Shown here: one piece after another, positions 13,869-24,889 of the stretch | Layout: each line of letters starts with the position of its first letter | How positions within the stretch are numbered: the first letter of the stretch is position 1 | Assembly (NCBI GenBank): GCA_050742415.1 | Contig: JBOGIF010000061.1 | Location: 1-38,930 of the forward strand | Length of the DNA stretch: 38,930 nucleotides | DNA from: JBOGIF01 sp050742415 | GTDB lineage: Bacteria > Actinomycetota > Acidimicrobiia > Acidimicrobiales > AC-14 | Reading direction: 5' to 3' | Notes under the pieces: model-generated | Databases searched by the model: none | What the model was told of the DNA's origin: nothing | Seen by the model: only the letters and a program-made list of their open reading frames with translations | Position numbers and translations under genes: made by a program

Positions 13869-15150
13869 GGTGCTGGTCCGGGGAGGCCGGGTGGTCGACG
13901 CCAACGGGTCCGCCGCCGCCGACGTGCTCGTGCGGGACGGACTGGTCGTGGGCGTCGGCGCCGGCCTCGACGCTGGTCCGGGCGCCACGGTGCTCGATGC
14001 CGGCGGGTGCGTGGTCGCGCCGGGGCTGGTCGACCTCCACGCTCACCTCCGCCAGCCCGGCCGGGAGGAGGCCGAGACGGTCGAGACCGGCGCCCGGGCG
14101 GCGGCGCTCGGCGGCTATACGGCCGTCGTCGCGATGCCCAACACCGACCCACCCATCGACAGCGCCTCGGTGGTGCGCGAGGTGCTGGAGCTGGGGGAGA
14201 AGGCGGCCTGCGACGTGGCCGTGGCCGGCGCCATCACCAAGGGCCGGCGCGGCGAGGAGCTGGCGCCCATGGCGGAGATGGCGGCGCTCGGCGTGCGGCT
14301 GTTCACCGACGACGGCACCGGGGTGCAGAGCGGCCTGCTCATGCGGCGGGCGTTCGAGTACGCGTCGGCGCTGGGAGTCACCCTGGCCCAGCACTGCGAG
14401 GACGCCGACCTCGCCGCCGGCGGGCACATGCACGAGGGGAGCTGGTCGAGCCGCCTAGGCATCCCCGGCATCCCGGCCGAGGCCGAGGAGCTGATGGCGA
14501 TGCGCGACGTCGCCCTGCTGCGGCTCACCGCAGCGCTTGGCAGCCGGCTCCACTTCCTGCACCTCTCGACTGCTGGCTCGCTGGCCATCGTGCGAGCGGC
14601 CAAGGCCGGCGGCTTGCCGGTCACCGTCGAGGTTGCGCCCCACCACTTCACCCTCACCGACGAAGCCGTCGCCGGCTACGACCCGGTCTTCAAGGTGAAC
14701 CCGCCGCTGCGGTCTGCGGCCGACGTGGTGGCGGTCAAGGCAGCCCTGGCCGACGGCACCGTCGACGCCATCGCCACCGACCACGCCCCCCACCCGCCCG
14801 AGGAGAAGGAGCGCCCGTTCGACCAGGCGCCCCCCGGCATGCTGGGGCTGGAGACGGCGCTCGCCTTGGCGCTCACCGAGACCGACCTGCCGGTGGAGGA
14901 GGTGCTCGCGCTCATGTCGCGGCGCCCGGCCCGCATCGCCGGCCTCGACCAGCACGGCGGCCCCATCGCCGAGGGCCGCCCCGCCAACCTGTGCGTCTTC
15001 GACCCGGCGGCCCATTGGACGGTCGACGCCACCAGGCTGGCCAGCCGCAGCCGCAACACGCCCTACGCCGGCCGAGTCCTGACCGGCAAGGTCCGCCACA
15101 CCGTGTTGCACGGCGAGCCGGTGGTCGTCGAGGGCGAGGCCCAGCGTTGA
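13861..15150 (+). CDS. pyrC: Dihydroorotase
   Basis: Cyclises N-carbamoyl-aspartate to dihydroorotate. 429 residues, type I amidohydrolase fold. Metal ligands are the H60/H62 pair in VDLHAHLRQPG, histidines in TLAQHCED and FLHLST, and the aspartate in ATDHAPHPPEEKE near residue 307. AMPNTDPP and the GLETALAL block are further family markers. ATG 13861 overlaps pyrB by 8 nt. TTGA at 15147-15150 links the stop to a possible carA start. No insertions or breaks are seen. Confidence 0.96.
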   Translation: MGEVLVRGGRVVDANGSAAADVLVRDGLVVGVGAGLDAGPGATVLDAGGCVVAPGLVDLHAHLRQPGREEAETVETGARAAALGGYTAVVAMPNTDPPIDSASVVREVLELGEKAACDVAVAGAITKGRRGEELAPMAEMAALGVRLFTDDGTGVQSGLLMRRAFEYASALGVTLAQHCEDADLAAGGHMHEGSWSSRLGIPGIPAEAEELMAMRDVALLRLTAALGSRLHFLHLSTAGSLAIVRAAKAGGLPVTVEVAPHHFTLTDEAVAGYDPVFKVNPPLRSAADVVAVKAALADGTVDAIATDHAPHPPEEKERPFDQAPPGMLGLETALALALTETDLPVEEVLALMSRRPARIAGLDQHGGPIAEGRPANLCVFDPAAHWTVDATRLASRSRNTPYAGRVLTGKVRHTVLHGEPVVVEGEAQR

Positions 15151-16288
15151 CGGCCTCGCGCTCTCCGCGCCAGACCCCCCTCCCGGGTGTAATTGCGCGG
15201 AGCGGGGGGAGGGAGGGGGCGCTGCTGGTGCTGGCCGACGGCACGGTTTTCGAGGGCGAGGCCGTCGGTGCCGAGCCGCCGGGCGGGGTGGCCACCGGCG
15301 AGGTTGTCTTCAACACGGTGATGACGGGCTACCAGGAGGTGCTGACCGACCCGTCCTATGCCGGCCAGGTGGTGGCTTTCACCTATCCCCACATCGGCAA
15401 CTACGGCGTTAGCGACGACGACGACGAAAGCCGGCGGCCCGCGTGCCGCGGCGTGGTCGTGCGCGACCTGGCTCGGCGGCCGTCGAGCTGGCGGGCCGAC
15501 GGCGACCTCGACTCGTGGCTTGTCGCCCACGGCGTCCCCGGGATCAGCGGGGTCGACACCCGCCGCCTCACCCGCCGCATCCGCGAGACGGGGTCCATGC
15601 CGTGCGCCTTCGGCACCGCCGACGAGGCCACCCTGCTCGCCGCCGCAGCCGCCGAGCCCGGGACCGAAGGTGTCGACCTGGTGGCCGGCGTGACGACGGC
15701 TGAGGCCTACACGGTCGGGGCCGGCCCCGGCCGCGTCGTCGCCTACGACTTCGGCATCAAGACCAGCATCCTGCGGCAGCTCTCGGGCATCGCCACGGTG
15801 GAGGTGGTGCCGGCGGGGACGACCGCCGACGACGTTTTCGCCCGCGAGCCCGACGGGGTCTTTCTCTCCAACGGGCCGGGCGACCCCGCGGCGGTGGCCT
15901 ATGCCACCGAGGCCATCGGCCAGCTCCTCGGCCGGGTGCCGGTCTTCGGAATCTGTCTCGGCCACCAGCTCCTCGCCTCCGCGCTCGGCGGCCGCACCTA
16001 CAAGCTCCCGTTCGGGCACCACGGCGGCAACCACCCGGTGCGCCGCAACCGCGACGGCGCGGTGGAGATCACCAGCCAGAACCACAACTACGCGGTAGCC
16101 CAGGGCTCGGTCGACGACGTCGAGGTCACGCACGTCAACCTCAACGACGGCGTGGTCGAGGGTCTCCGCTGCCGCAGCGTCCCGGCCTTCAGCGTCCAGT
16201 ACCACCCCGAGGCCGGGCCCGGGCCCCACGACGCCCGTTACCTCTTCGGGCAGTTCCAGGAGCTGATGGCCTCGGTCGGGAGGCGCTG

Positions 16289-16289
<1 letters not shown>
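15147..16289 (+). CDS. carA: Carbamoyl-phosphate synthase small (glutaminase) chain
   Basis: Hydrolyses glutamine and passes ammonia to CarB. The N-terminal domain starts near ALLVLADGTVFEGEAVG; the C-terminal class I glutamine amidotransferase carries nucleophile C270 (FGICLGHQLLA) with H353/E355 (YHPEAGPG) completing the triad. The start is ambiguous: TTG 15147 forms a 4-nt TTGA overlap with pyrC, gives 380 residues and keeps the first strand matching E. coli CarA. GTG 15228 has a strong purine-rich Shine-Dalgarno (GGGAGGGGG, 8 nt away) but begins only at VLADGTVF. The segment between them contains interleaved complementary blocks. The stop shares one base with the carB ATG (TGATG). Confidence 0.95.
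15163..15219 (+). other. Interleaved complementary segments at the carA 5' end (possible RNA pseudoknot)
   Basis: Segment A CTCCGCGC (15163-15170) is exactly complementary to A' GCGCGGAG (15195-15202). Segment B CCCCCTCCC (15176-15184) is exactly complementary to B' GGGAGGGGG (15211-15219). The order A-B-A'-B' means the stems either exclude each other or form an H-type pseudoknot with connecting stretches of 5, 10 and 8 nt. B' is also the best Shine-Dalgarno for GTG 15228. Pairing is seen; a regulatory role is inferred, and the GC-rich background makes chance possible. Confidence 0.45.
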
Positions 16290-19557
<3,268 letters not shown>

Positions 19558-19561
<4 letters not shown>

Positions 19562-20508
19562 CGCGCCAGGCGTCGAGCGTCGACCTCGGTACGAAGGTCG
19601 GCTCCGTGGAGCTGGCGAACCCGGTGATGACGGCGGCCGGCACGGCTGGGCACGGGGCCGAGCTGGGTGCCTATCTCGACCTGTCCCAGCTCGGCGCGGT
19701 GGTGGTGAAGTCCGTCTCGGCCGAGCCCTGGGCCGGCAACCCACCGCCCCGCCTACACGAGACGGGCGCCGGCATGCTCAACAGCGTCGGCCTCCAGAAC
19801 CGAGGGGTCGAGGCGTGGCTCGACGACGAGTTGCCGCCGCTGCTGGCCACAGGGGCGCGGGTGGTGGCGAGCGTTTGGGGTTTCACCGTGGGCGACTTCG
19901 AGAAGGTCGCCTGTGCGCTTGCGCGGGCACCAGGTGGTGTGGTGGCGGTGGAGGTCAACCTCAGTTGCCCAAACCTCGACGGCGGGCGGCACATTTTCGC
20001 CCACTCTTCGTCGGCGACGGCCGAGGCGGTGGCCGCGGTGGCCGGCTGCGGCCGCCCTCGGTGGGCCAAGCTGAGTCCCGAGGTGCCCGACATCACCGAG
20101 ATCGCCAGTGCCGCCCTGGACGCGGGCGCCGAGGCCCTGACCCTCGTGAACACGCTGCGGGGCTTGGCGCTAGACCCCGAAACCCGGCGCCCGCGCCTCG
20201 GAGCCGGTGGTGGGGGCCTCTCGGGCCCGGCGATCCGGCCGGTGGCGGTGCGCGCCGTCTTCGAATGCCGGCGGGCCTTCCCGTCGGCGGGGATCGTGGG
20301 CGCCGGCGGTATCACCACCGGCACCGACGCGGTCGAGATGATGCTGGCCGGGGCCGACGCCGTGCAGGTCGGCACCGCTACCTTTGCCGACCCCCGGGCT
20401 CCCGCGCACGTGCTCGCGGAGCTGGCGGCGTGGTGTCGCGCCCACGCTGTCGAGCGGTCCAGAGATCTGATAGGAGGGACCCATGCCCACACCCGTCCCG
20501 AACCGTGA
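19558..20508 (+). CDS. pyrD: Dihydroorotate dehydrogenase, class 1 (1B-like)
   Basis: Oxidises dihydroorotate to orotate with FMN, in the cytosol. 316 residues. The active-site lysine K51 (VVVKSVSAEPWAGNPPPR) and base C137 (VEVNLSCPN) mark class 1; class 2 membrane enzymes carry serine there and have an N-terminal amphipathic extension, absent here. GMLNSVGLQN and GAGGITTGTDAVEMMLAGADAVQVGTA bind substrate and FMN phosphate. Class 1B enzymes normally pair with the Fe-S/FAD subunit PyrK, but no pyrK is present in this operon. GTG 19558 overlaps carB by 4 nt. Confidence 0.93.
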
Positions 20509-21181
20509 CCGCCTCGCCCTGGCCCTCGACGTCGACGACCTGGTCGTGGCGCTCCGGCTGGCCCGGCTGCTCCAGCCCTGGTTCGCGGTGGCCAAGGTCG
20601 GCTTGGAGCTGTTCACCGCCGCTGGCCCGGACGCCGTCACCTCGGTGGCCGACGCCGGGTTCAAGGTCTTCCTCGATCTGAAGCTCCACGACATCCCCAC
20701 CACCGTCCGCCGCTCGGCCCGGGTGATCGGTGCCCTCGGCGCCAGCTACCTCACCCTCCACGCCCGCTCCGGCCCGGCGATGCTGCGCGCCGGCGTCGAA
20801 GGGTTGAGCGAAGGTGCAGAAGCGGCCGGCCTTCCCGCCCCTACCGCGCTGGCGGTTACGATCTTGACGAGCGACGGCGACGCTCCGGCCCACATCCTCG
20901 GCAACCGGGTGGTGGCCGCCGTAGAGGCCGGCTGTGGCGGGATCGTCTGCGCTGCCGACGACGTGCACGAGGCCAAGCAGCTGGCGCCCCGCCTGATCGC
21001 CGTGGTTCCCGGCATCCGGATGGCCACCGGTGGGTCGCACAACCAGCCCCACGACCAGGCCCGGCGGGCCACGCCGAGAGAGGCGCTCGACGCCGGTGCC
21101 GACCTGCTGGTGATCGGTCGGGCTGTGACCGGCGCCGCCGACCCGGCCGCTGCCGCCGCCGCCCTCGCCGAGTCCATCTGA
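20483..21181 (+). CDS. pyrF: Orotidine 5'-phosphate decarboxylase
   Basis: Decarboxylates OMP to UMP, the final de novo step. 232 residues in a TIM barrel. The catalytic network D65-x-K67-x2-D70 is visible in FLDLKLHDIP, with LALDVDD at the first strand and VPGIRM near the phosphate-binding end. ATG 20483 has a strong GGAGGG Shine-Dalgarno 6-7 nt upstream and lies 26 nt inside the end of pyrD, a longer overlap than elsewhere here. It closes the pyr operon; a fresh promoter for mihF follows. Confidence 0.94.
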   Translation: MPTPVPNRDRLALALDVDDLVVALRLARLLQPWFAVAKVGLELFTAAGPDAVTSVADAGFKVFLDLKLHDIPTTVRRSARVIGALGASYLTLHARSGPAMLRAGVEGLSEGAEAAGLPAPTALAVTILTSDGDAPAHILGNRVVAAVEAGCGGIVCAADDVHEAKQLAPRLIAVVPGIRMATGGSHNQPHDQARRATPREALDAGADLLVIGRAVTGAADPAAAAAALAESI

Positions 21182-21208
21182 GCACGCTTGCCGGGCCTGT
21201 CGAGCCGG

Positions 21209-21236
21209 TTGACGTGCCCGGACGGCGCGCTAGGGT
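21209..21236 (+). promoter_or_regulatory. Promoter of mihF, leaderless type
   Basis: TTGACG (21209-21214), a 16-bp spacer and TAGGGT (21231-21236) form the best sigma-70-like promoter in the window. The mihF ATG at 21244 begins 7 nt after the -10 box with no Shine-Dalgarno between, so the transcript probably starts at the start codon. Confidence 0.7.
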
Positions 21237-21243
21237 TCCGCCC

Positions 21244-21564
21244 ATGCCGCTGCCCCCCGCGCTCTCACCCGAGGCCCGCCAGGCCGCTCTCGAGAAGGCC
21301 GCCGCTGCCCGCCGACAGCGCGCCGAGCTGAAGGACAAGCTCAAGATGGGCTCGTTGTCGCTGAAGGAGCTCATCGACGCCAGCAAGCTGGACGAGGTCG
21401 TCGCCAAGATGAAGGTGCTCAACGTCCTGGAGTCGCTTCCGGGCGTGGGCAAGGTGCGGGCGCGGCGCCTCATGGAGGAAGTGGGCATCAGTGACGCCCG
21501 CCGGGTCCGGGGCTTGGGCGCCCAGCAGCGCGAGGCGCTGCTGAAGCTCTTCCCCGATTCCTGA
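21244..21564 (+). CDS. mihF: Actinobacterial integration host factor-like nucleoid protein (mIHF)
   Basis: 106 residues with the actinobacterial mIHF layout: an N-terminal basic helix (LSPEARQAALEKAAAARRQR), KDKLKMGSLSLKELID, then a helix-hairpin-helix/H2TH-like DNA-binding part around LPGVGKVRARRLMEEVGI (65-82) and RRVRGLGAQQREALLKLF. It is unrelated to E. coli IHF; it binds and bends DNA and is essential in mycobacteria, where it also assists phage integration. ATG 21244 is favoured over an upstream in-frame start because of the promoter position. Its place before gmk is diagnostic for Actinobacteria. Confidence 0.93.
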   Translation: MPLPPALSPEARQAALEKAAAARRQRAELKDKLKMGSLSLKELIDASKLDEVVAKMKVLNVLESLPGVGKVRARRLMEEVGISDARRVRGLGAQQREALLKLFPDS

Positions 21565-21601
21565 CCCGGCACCGGCCCCCTCGGCACGGCCGCGGGTCTT
21601 C

Positions 21602-22156
21602 GTGATCGTCGGTCCTTCAGGCGCGGGCAAAGGGTCCATCGTCGCGGCGTTGGTGGACCGAGTCCCCGGACTATGGCTGAGCCGCTCGTGGACCACTCGG
21701 CCTCCTCGTGGCGGCGAGAGCGCCGACGCCTACGTCTTCGTCGACGGCGCAGCCTTCGAGCAGGCCTCGGCCGCCGGGCAGTTCCTGGAGCAGGCAGAGG
21801 TGTTCGGGCACCGCTACGGAACCCCGTTCGCGGATGTTCCTCCCGGCTCGGACCTCCTGCTGGAGATCGACGTGCAGGGAGCCGCCCAGGTGAGGCGGCA
21901 GCGGCCCGACGCCGTCGTCGTCCTCGTCGAGCCCCCGTCGCGCGTCGTGCAGCAGCAGCGGCTCGAGGCACGCGGCGACGACGAGGCGCTGATCGCACGC
22001 CGGTTGGCCAAGGCCGAGTCCGAGGAGTCGGCAGCGCGCCGCCTCGCAGACCACGTCGTCGTGAACGACGACCTCGGCCGGGTGACCGACGAGGTCGCTG
22101 GTATCGTGGAGGGGTACCGGTCGCAAGCGTCGCGGCCATCCTCCCGAGGAGTTTGA
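21602..22156 (+). CDS. gmk: Guanylate kinase
   Basis: Phosphorylates GMP to GDP. From GTG 21602 it has 184 residues. The P-loop reads GPSGAGKG, with glycine where Ser/Thr is usual, followed by SRSWTTRPPRGGE (GMP binding) and DAYVFVD, then LLLEIDVQGAAQVR. The start is doubtful: the first beta strand (RVFVIVGPSG) extends upstream of the GTG and the frame stays open back to TGA 21542-21544 without any ATG, GTG or TTG. An ATT at 21557 would give 199 residues and an 8-nt overlap with mihF. The stop shares a base with rpoZ (TGATG). Confidence 0.92.
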   Translation: MIVGPSGAGKGSIVAALVDRVPGLWLSRSWTTRPPRGGESADAYVFVDGAAFEQASAAGQFLEQAEVFGHRYGTPFADVPPGSDLLLEIDVQGAAQVRRQRPDAVVVLVEPPSRVVQQQRLEARGDDEALIARRLAKAESEESAARRLADHVVVNDDLGRVTDEVAGIVEGYRSQASRPSSRGV

Positions 22157-22464
22157 TGTCCGAGCGCGCCAGCATGATCCACCCGCCCATCGAAAGCCTC
22201 CTCGCCCGGGTCGACTCCAAGTTCACCCTGGTGAGCCTTTCGGCCCGGCGGGCCCGGCAGATCAACTCGTACTTCAGCCAGCTGGGCGAGGGTCTGGGGG
22301 CCATCGTTCCCCCGCAGGTGGCGTCGGTGTCGCGCAAGCCCTTGTCGATCGCCCTGGAGGAGATCGCCGCCGACAAGATCACCTACACCCAGATCGTCGA
22401 GCCCGACCCCGACGCCGTGGTCGAGAGCGACGAGGAGCCGGTCCCGGAGGAAATCACTCCGTGA
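22156..22464 (+). CDS. rpoZ: RNA polymerase omega subunit
   Basis: 102 residues. Omega wraps the beta' C-terminus and helps polymerase assembly. The core matches the family: MIHPPIESLLARVDSKFTLV, SLSARRARQINSYF, then KPLSIALEEIAADKITY. A short acidic tail (EPDPDAVVESDEEPVPEE) follows. ATG 22156 has GAGGAG upstream and overlaps gmk by one base; the GTGA at the end couples it to coaBC. The gmk-rpoZ-coaBC order is widely conserved. Confidence 0.94.
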   Translation: MSERASMIHPPIESLLARVDSKFTLVSLSARRARQINSYFSQLGEGLGAIVPPQVASVSRKPLSIALEEIAADKITYTQIVEPDPDAVVESDEEPVPEEITP

Positions 22465-23699
22465 GCCCGCTCTCAGGGCGGCAGGTCGTCCTGGGAGTTT
22501 GCGGAAGTGTGGCTGCCTACAAGGCGGTCGACGTGTGCCGGCGCCTGGTCGAGGCCGGGGCCTACGTGGTGCCCGTGCTGACCGCCGACGCCGGGCGGTT
22601 CATCGGCGAGACGACGCTGTCGGCACTGGCCTCGACGCGCGTGCGTACGTCGCTGTGGGTCGACGACGACCCCGTTCCCCACACCGCGCTCGGCCGTTCC
22701 GCCGACGTGGTGCTCGTGGCCCCGGCCACCGCCCGCCTGCTGGGGTCCTACGCCGCCGGCATCGCCGACGACCTGCTCACAGCCACGCTTCTGGCCACCC
22801 GCGCCCCGGTGGTGGTGGCGCCGGCGATGCACACCGAGATGTGGGAGCACCCGGCCACGGTCGCCAACGTCGCCGTGCTGCGGTCGCGCTCGGTGTGGGT
22901 GGTGGAGCCCGAGGACGGACCGCTCGCTCGGGGAGACGAGGGCCTCGGCCGGCTGGCCGGCACCGCCACCATCCTTGCCGCGGTCGAGGCCGCACTGGCG
23001 CCCACCGGCCCACTTGCCGGGCTGCGGGTGTTGGTCACCGCCGGTGGCACCCGCGAGCCGCTCGACCCCGTGCGCTACATCGGCAACCGCTCGTCGGGCC
23101 GCCAGGGCTGGGCCATCGCCTCCGAGGCCGCCGGACGGGGGGGGCGCGTGACCCTCGTGACCACAGTGGCGCGTCCGCCCGCCCCGGGGATCGAGACAGC
23201 CATCGAGGTGGTCAACGTGGAGACCGCCGCCGAGATGGCCGACGCCGTGCTGGCGCGTAGCGACGGCGCCGACGTGGTGGTTATGGCCGCGGCGGTGGCG
23301 GACTTCAGGCCCAAGGAGCCGGCCGGCGCCAAGCTGCGCCGCGACCACGGCCCCCCCGATGTCGTGCTGGAGCCCACCTTCGACATCGCCGCCGAGGTCG
23401 GCCGCCGCCGCCGACGCGGCCAGGTCCTGGTCGGCTTCGCTCTGGAGACGGGAGGCGGCGATGCCATGCGGGCCAGTGCTAGAGCCAAGCTGGCGGCCAA
23501 GCACCTGGACCTGGTCGTCGCCAACGACGTGTCCGCACTCGAGGCCGAGACCAACCAGGCGGTCATCGTCGACGCTGCGGGTGGCTGCGAGCAGACGCCA
23601 GTGGTCACCAAGGGTGACTTGGCGGTCGTCGTCCTCGATAGGGTTTGCCGGCACTTGGCAGCGGAGCGCGGGCCAGGAGGGGAGATGGGAGGCTCATGA
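22461..23699 (+). CDS. coaBC: Bifunctional phosphopantothenoylcysteine decarboxylase / synthetase
   Basis: Joins cysteine to 4'-phosphopantothenate (CoaB) and decarboxylates the product (CoaC) in CoA synthesis. 412 residues. The FMN-binding CoaC domain covers about 1-180: GVCGSVAAYKA, catalytic H74 in VPHTALGRSAD, and PAMHTEMW at 121-128, the actinobacterial version of PAMNxxMW. The segment LARGDEGLGRL lacks the cysteine found in the E. coli loop (R157 instead), which I recall as variable in actinobacteria. CoaB starts near 188 with LVTAGGTREPLDPVRYIGNR. GTG 22461 overlaps rpoZ; ATGA links to metK. Confidence 0.94.
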   Translation: MSPLSGRQVVLGVCGSVAAYKAVDVCRRLVEAGAYVVPVLTADAGRFIGETTLSALASTRVRTSLWVDDDPVPHTALGRSADVVLVAPATARLLGSYAAGIADDLLTATLLATRAPVVVAPAMHTEMWEHPATVANVAVLRSRSVWVVEPEDGPLARGDEGLGRLAGTATILAAVEAALAPTGPLAGLRVLVTAGGTREPLDPVRYIGNRSSGRQGWAIASEAAGRGGRVTLVTTVARPPAPGIETAIEVVNVETAAEMADAVLARSDGADVVVMAAAVADFRPKEPAGAKLRRDHGPPDVVLEPTFDIAAEVGRRRRRGQVLVGFALETGGGDAMRASARAKLAAKHLDLVVANDVSALEAETNQAVIVDAAGGCEQTPVVTKGDLAVVVLDRVCRHLAAERGPGGEMGGS

Positions 23700-24889
23700 G
23701 CAGCTACACGTTCACGTCGGAGTCGGTCACCGAGGGCCACCCCGACAAGATGGCCGACCAGATCTCCGACGCCATCCTCGACGCCATCCTGGCCGAGGAC
23801 CCGAACGGGCGGGTGGCGTGCGAGACGCTGCTGACGACCGGGCTGGTGGTGGTGGCCGGCGAGATCAGCACCAGCGCCTACGTCGACATCCCCAAGATCG
23901 TGCGCCAGACGGTGTGCGGCATCGGCTACGACCGCGAGTCCTACGGGTTCGACGGGAACACCTGCGGGGTCATCACCGCCATCGACGAGCAGTCCCCCGA
24001 CATCGGCCAGGGCGTGAGCACTGCCTACGAGGTGAGGCAGGGGACCGACGATGCCGACGCCGTCAGCGCCCAGGGTGCTGGCGACCAGGGGATGATGTTC
24101 GGCTTCGCCTGCGACGAGACCGAAGACCTGATGCCTCTGCCGATCTGGCTGGCGCACCGGCTGGCCCAGAGGCTGGCAGAGGTGCGTAAGGCAGGCGTGA
24201 TGCCCTACCTGCGGCCCGACGGCAAGACCCAGGTCACCTTCGACTACGTCGACGGGCGGCCGGTGAAGCTCAAGACGGTGCTCATCTCGAGCCAGCACCA
24301 GCCCGGCCTCGACAACGAGACGCTGCTGAAGCCCGACCTGCGCGAGCACGTGATTCACCCGCTGCTGCCGACCGAGTTCGCCGACGACCACTACCAACTG
24401 CTGGCCAACCCCACGGGCAACTTCGAGCTCGGCGGGCCTCATGCCGACACCGGCCTCACCGGGCGCAAGATCATCGTCGACACCTACGGGGGAGCCGCCC
24501 GCCATGGTGGCGGCGCCTTCTCGGGCAAGGACCCGAGCAAGGTCGACCGCTCGGCCGCCTACGCCGCCCGCTGGGTGGCCAAGCACGTGGTGGCTTCGGG
24601 CGCAGCCCGTCGATGTGAGATCCAGGTGGCATACGCCATCGGCGTCGCCCACCCGGTGTCCGTGCTGGTAGAGACCTTCGGCACGGCGACGGTCGACCCG
24701 GCGAAGATCTCGGCGATGGTCGACGAGGTCTTCGACCTGCGGCCCGCGGCCATCATTCGAGACCTGGACCTGCGCCGGCCGATCTTCCGCCGTACCGCCG
24801 CCTACGGGCACTTCGGGCGTAACGACAAGGAGTTCTCCTGGGAGCACCTGACCCGCCTCGGCGCGGTGAAGTCCGCTCTCGGTCTCTGA
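23696..24889 (+). CDS. metK: S-adenosylmethionine synthetase
   Basis: Makes SAM from methionine and ATP. 397 residues, standard length. Signature motifs: VTEGHPDKMADQISDAILD (H15, D17 near the active site), GAGDQGMMFGFA at about 127, and GGGAFSGKDPSKVDRSAAY at about 270, the P-loop-like segment. ATG 23696 has GGGAGG just upstream and overlaps the coaBC stop (ATGA). No SAM riboswitch is seen; the gene depends on upstream transcription from mihF or internal promoters. Its stop overlaps a candidate ATT start of priA (TGATT). Confidence 0.97.
   Translation: MSSYTFTSESVTEGHPDKMADQISDAILDAILAEDPNGRVACETLLTTGLVVVAGEISTSAYVDIPKIVRQTVCGIGYDRESYGFDGNTCGVITAIDEQSPDIGQGVSTAYEVRQGTDDADAVSAQGAGDQGMMFGFACDETEDLMPLPIWLAHRLAQRLAEVRKAGVMPYLRPDGKTQVTFDYVDGRPVKLKTVLISSQHQPGLDNETLLKPDLREHVIHPLLPTEFADDHYQLLANPTGNFELGGPHADTGLTGRKIIVDTYGGAARHGGGAFSGKDPSKVDRSAAYAARWVAKHVVASGAARRCEIQVAYAIGVAHPVSVLVETFGTATVDPAKISAMVDEVFDLRPAAIIRDLDLRRPIFRRTAAYGHFGRNDKEFSWEHLTRLGAVKSALGL

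Noticed and set aside
14007..15146. Long in-frame extension upstream of carA
   Set aside because: It lies wholly inside pyrC in another frame and has Arg/Gly/Pro-rich low-complexity sequence; the CarA homology begins only near 15220.
21182..21208. Terminator after pyrF
   Set aside because: Only short CCGG self-complements are present, with no convincing stem or T-run.
21214..21243. In-frame upstream start for mihF adding ten residues
   Set aside because: It would fall within the promoter (spacer and -10 box), whereas ATG 21244 matches the mIHF N-terminus.
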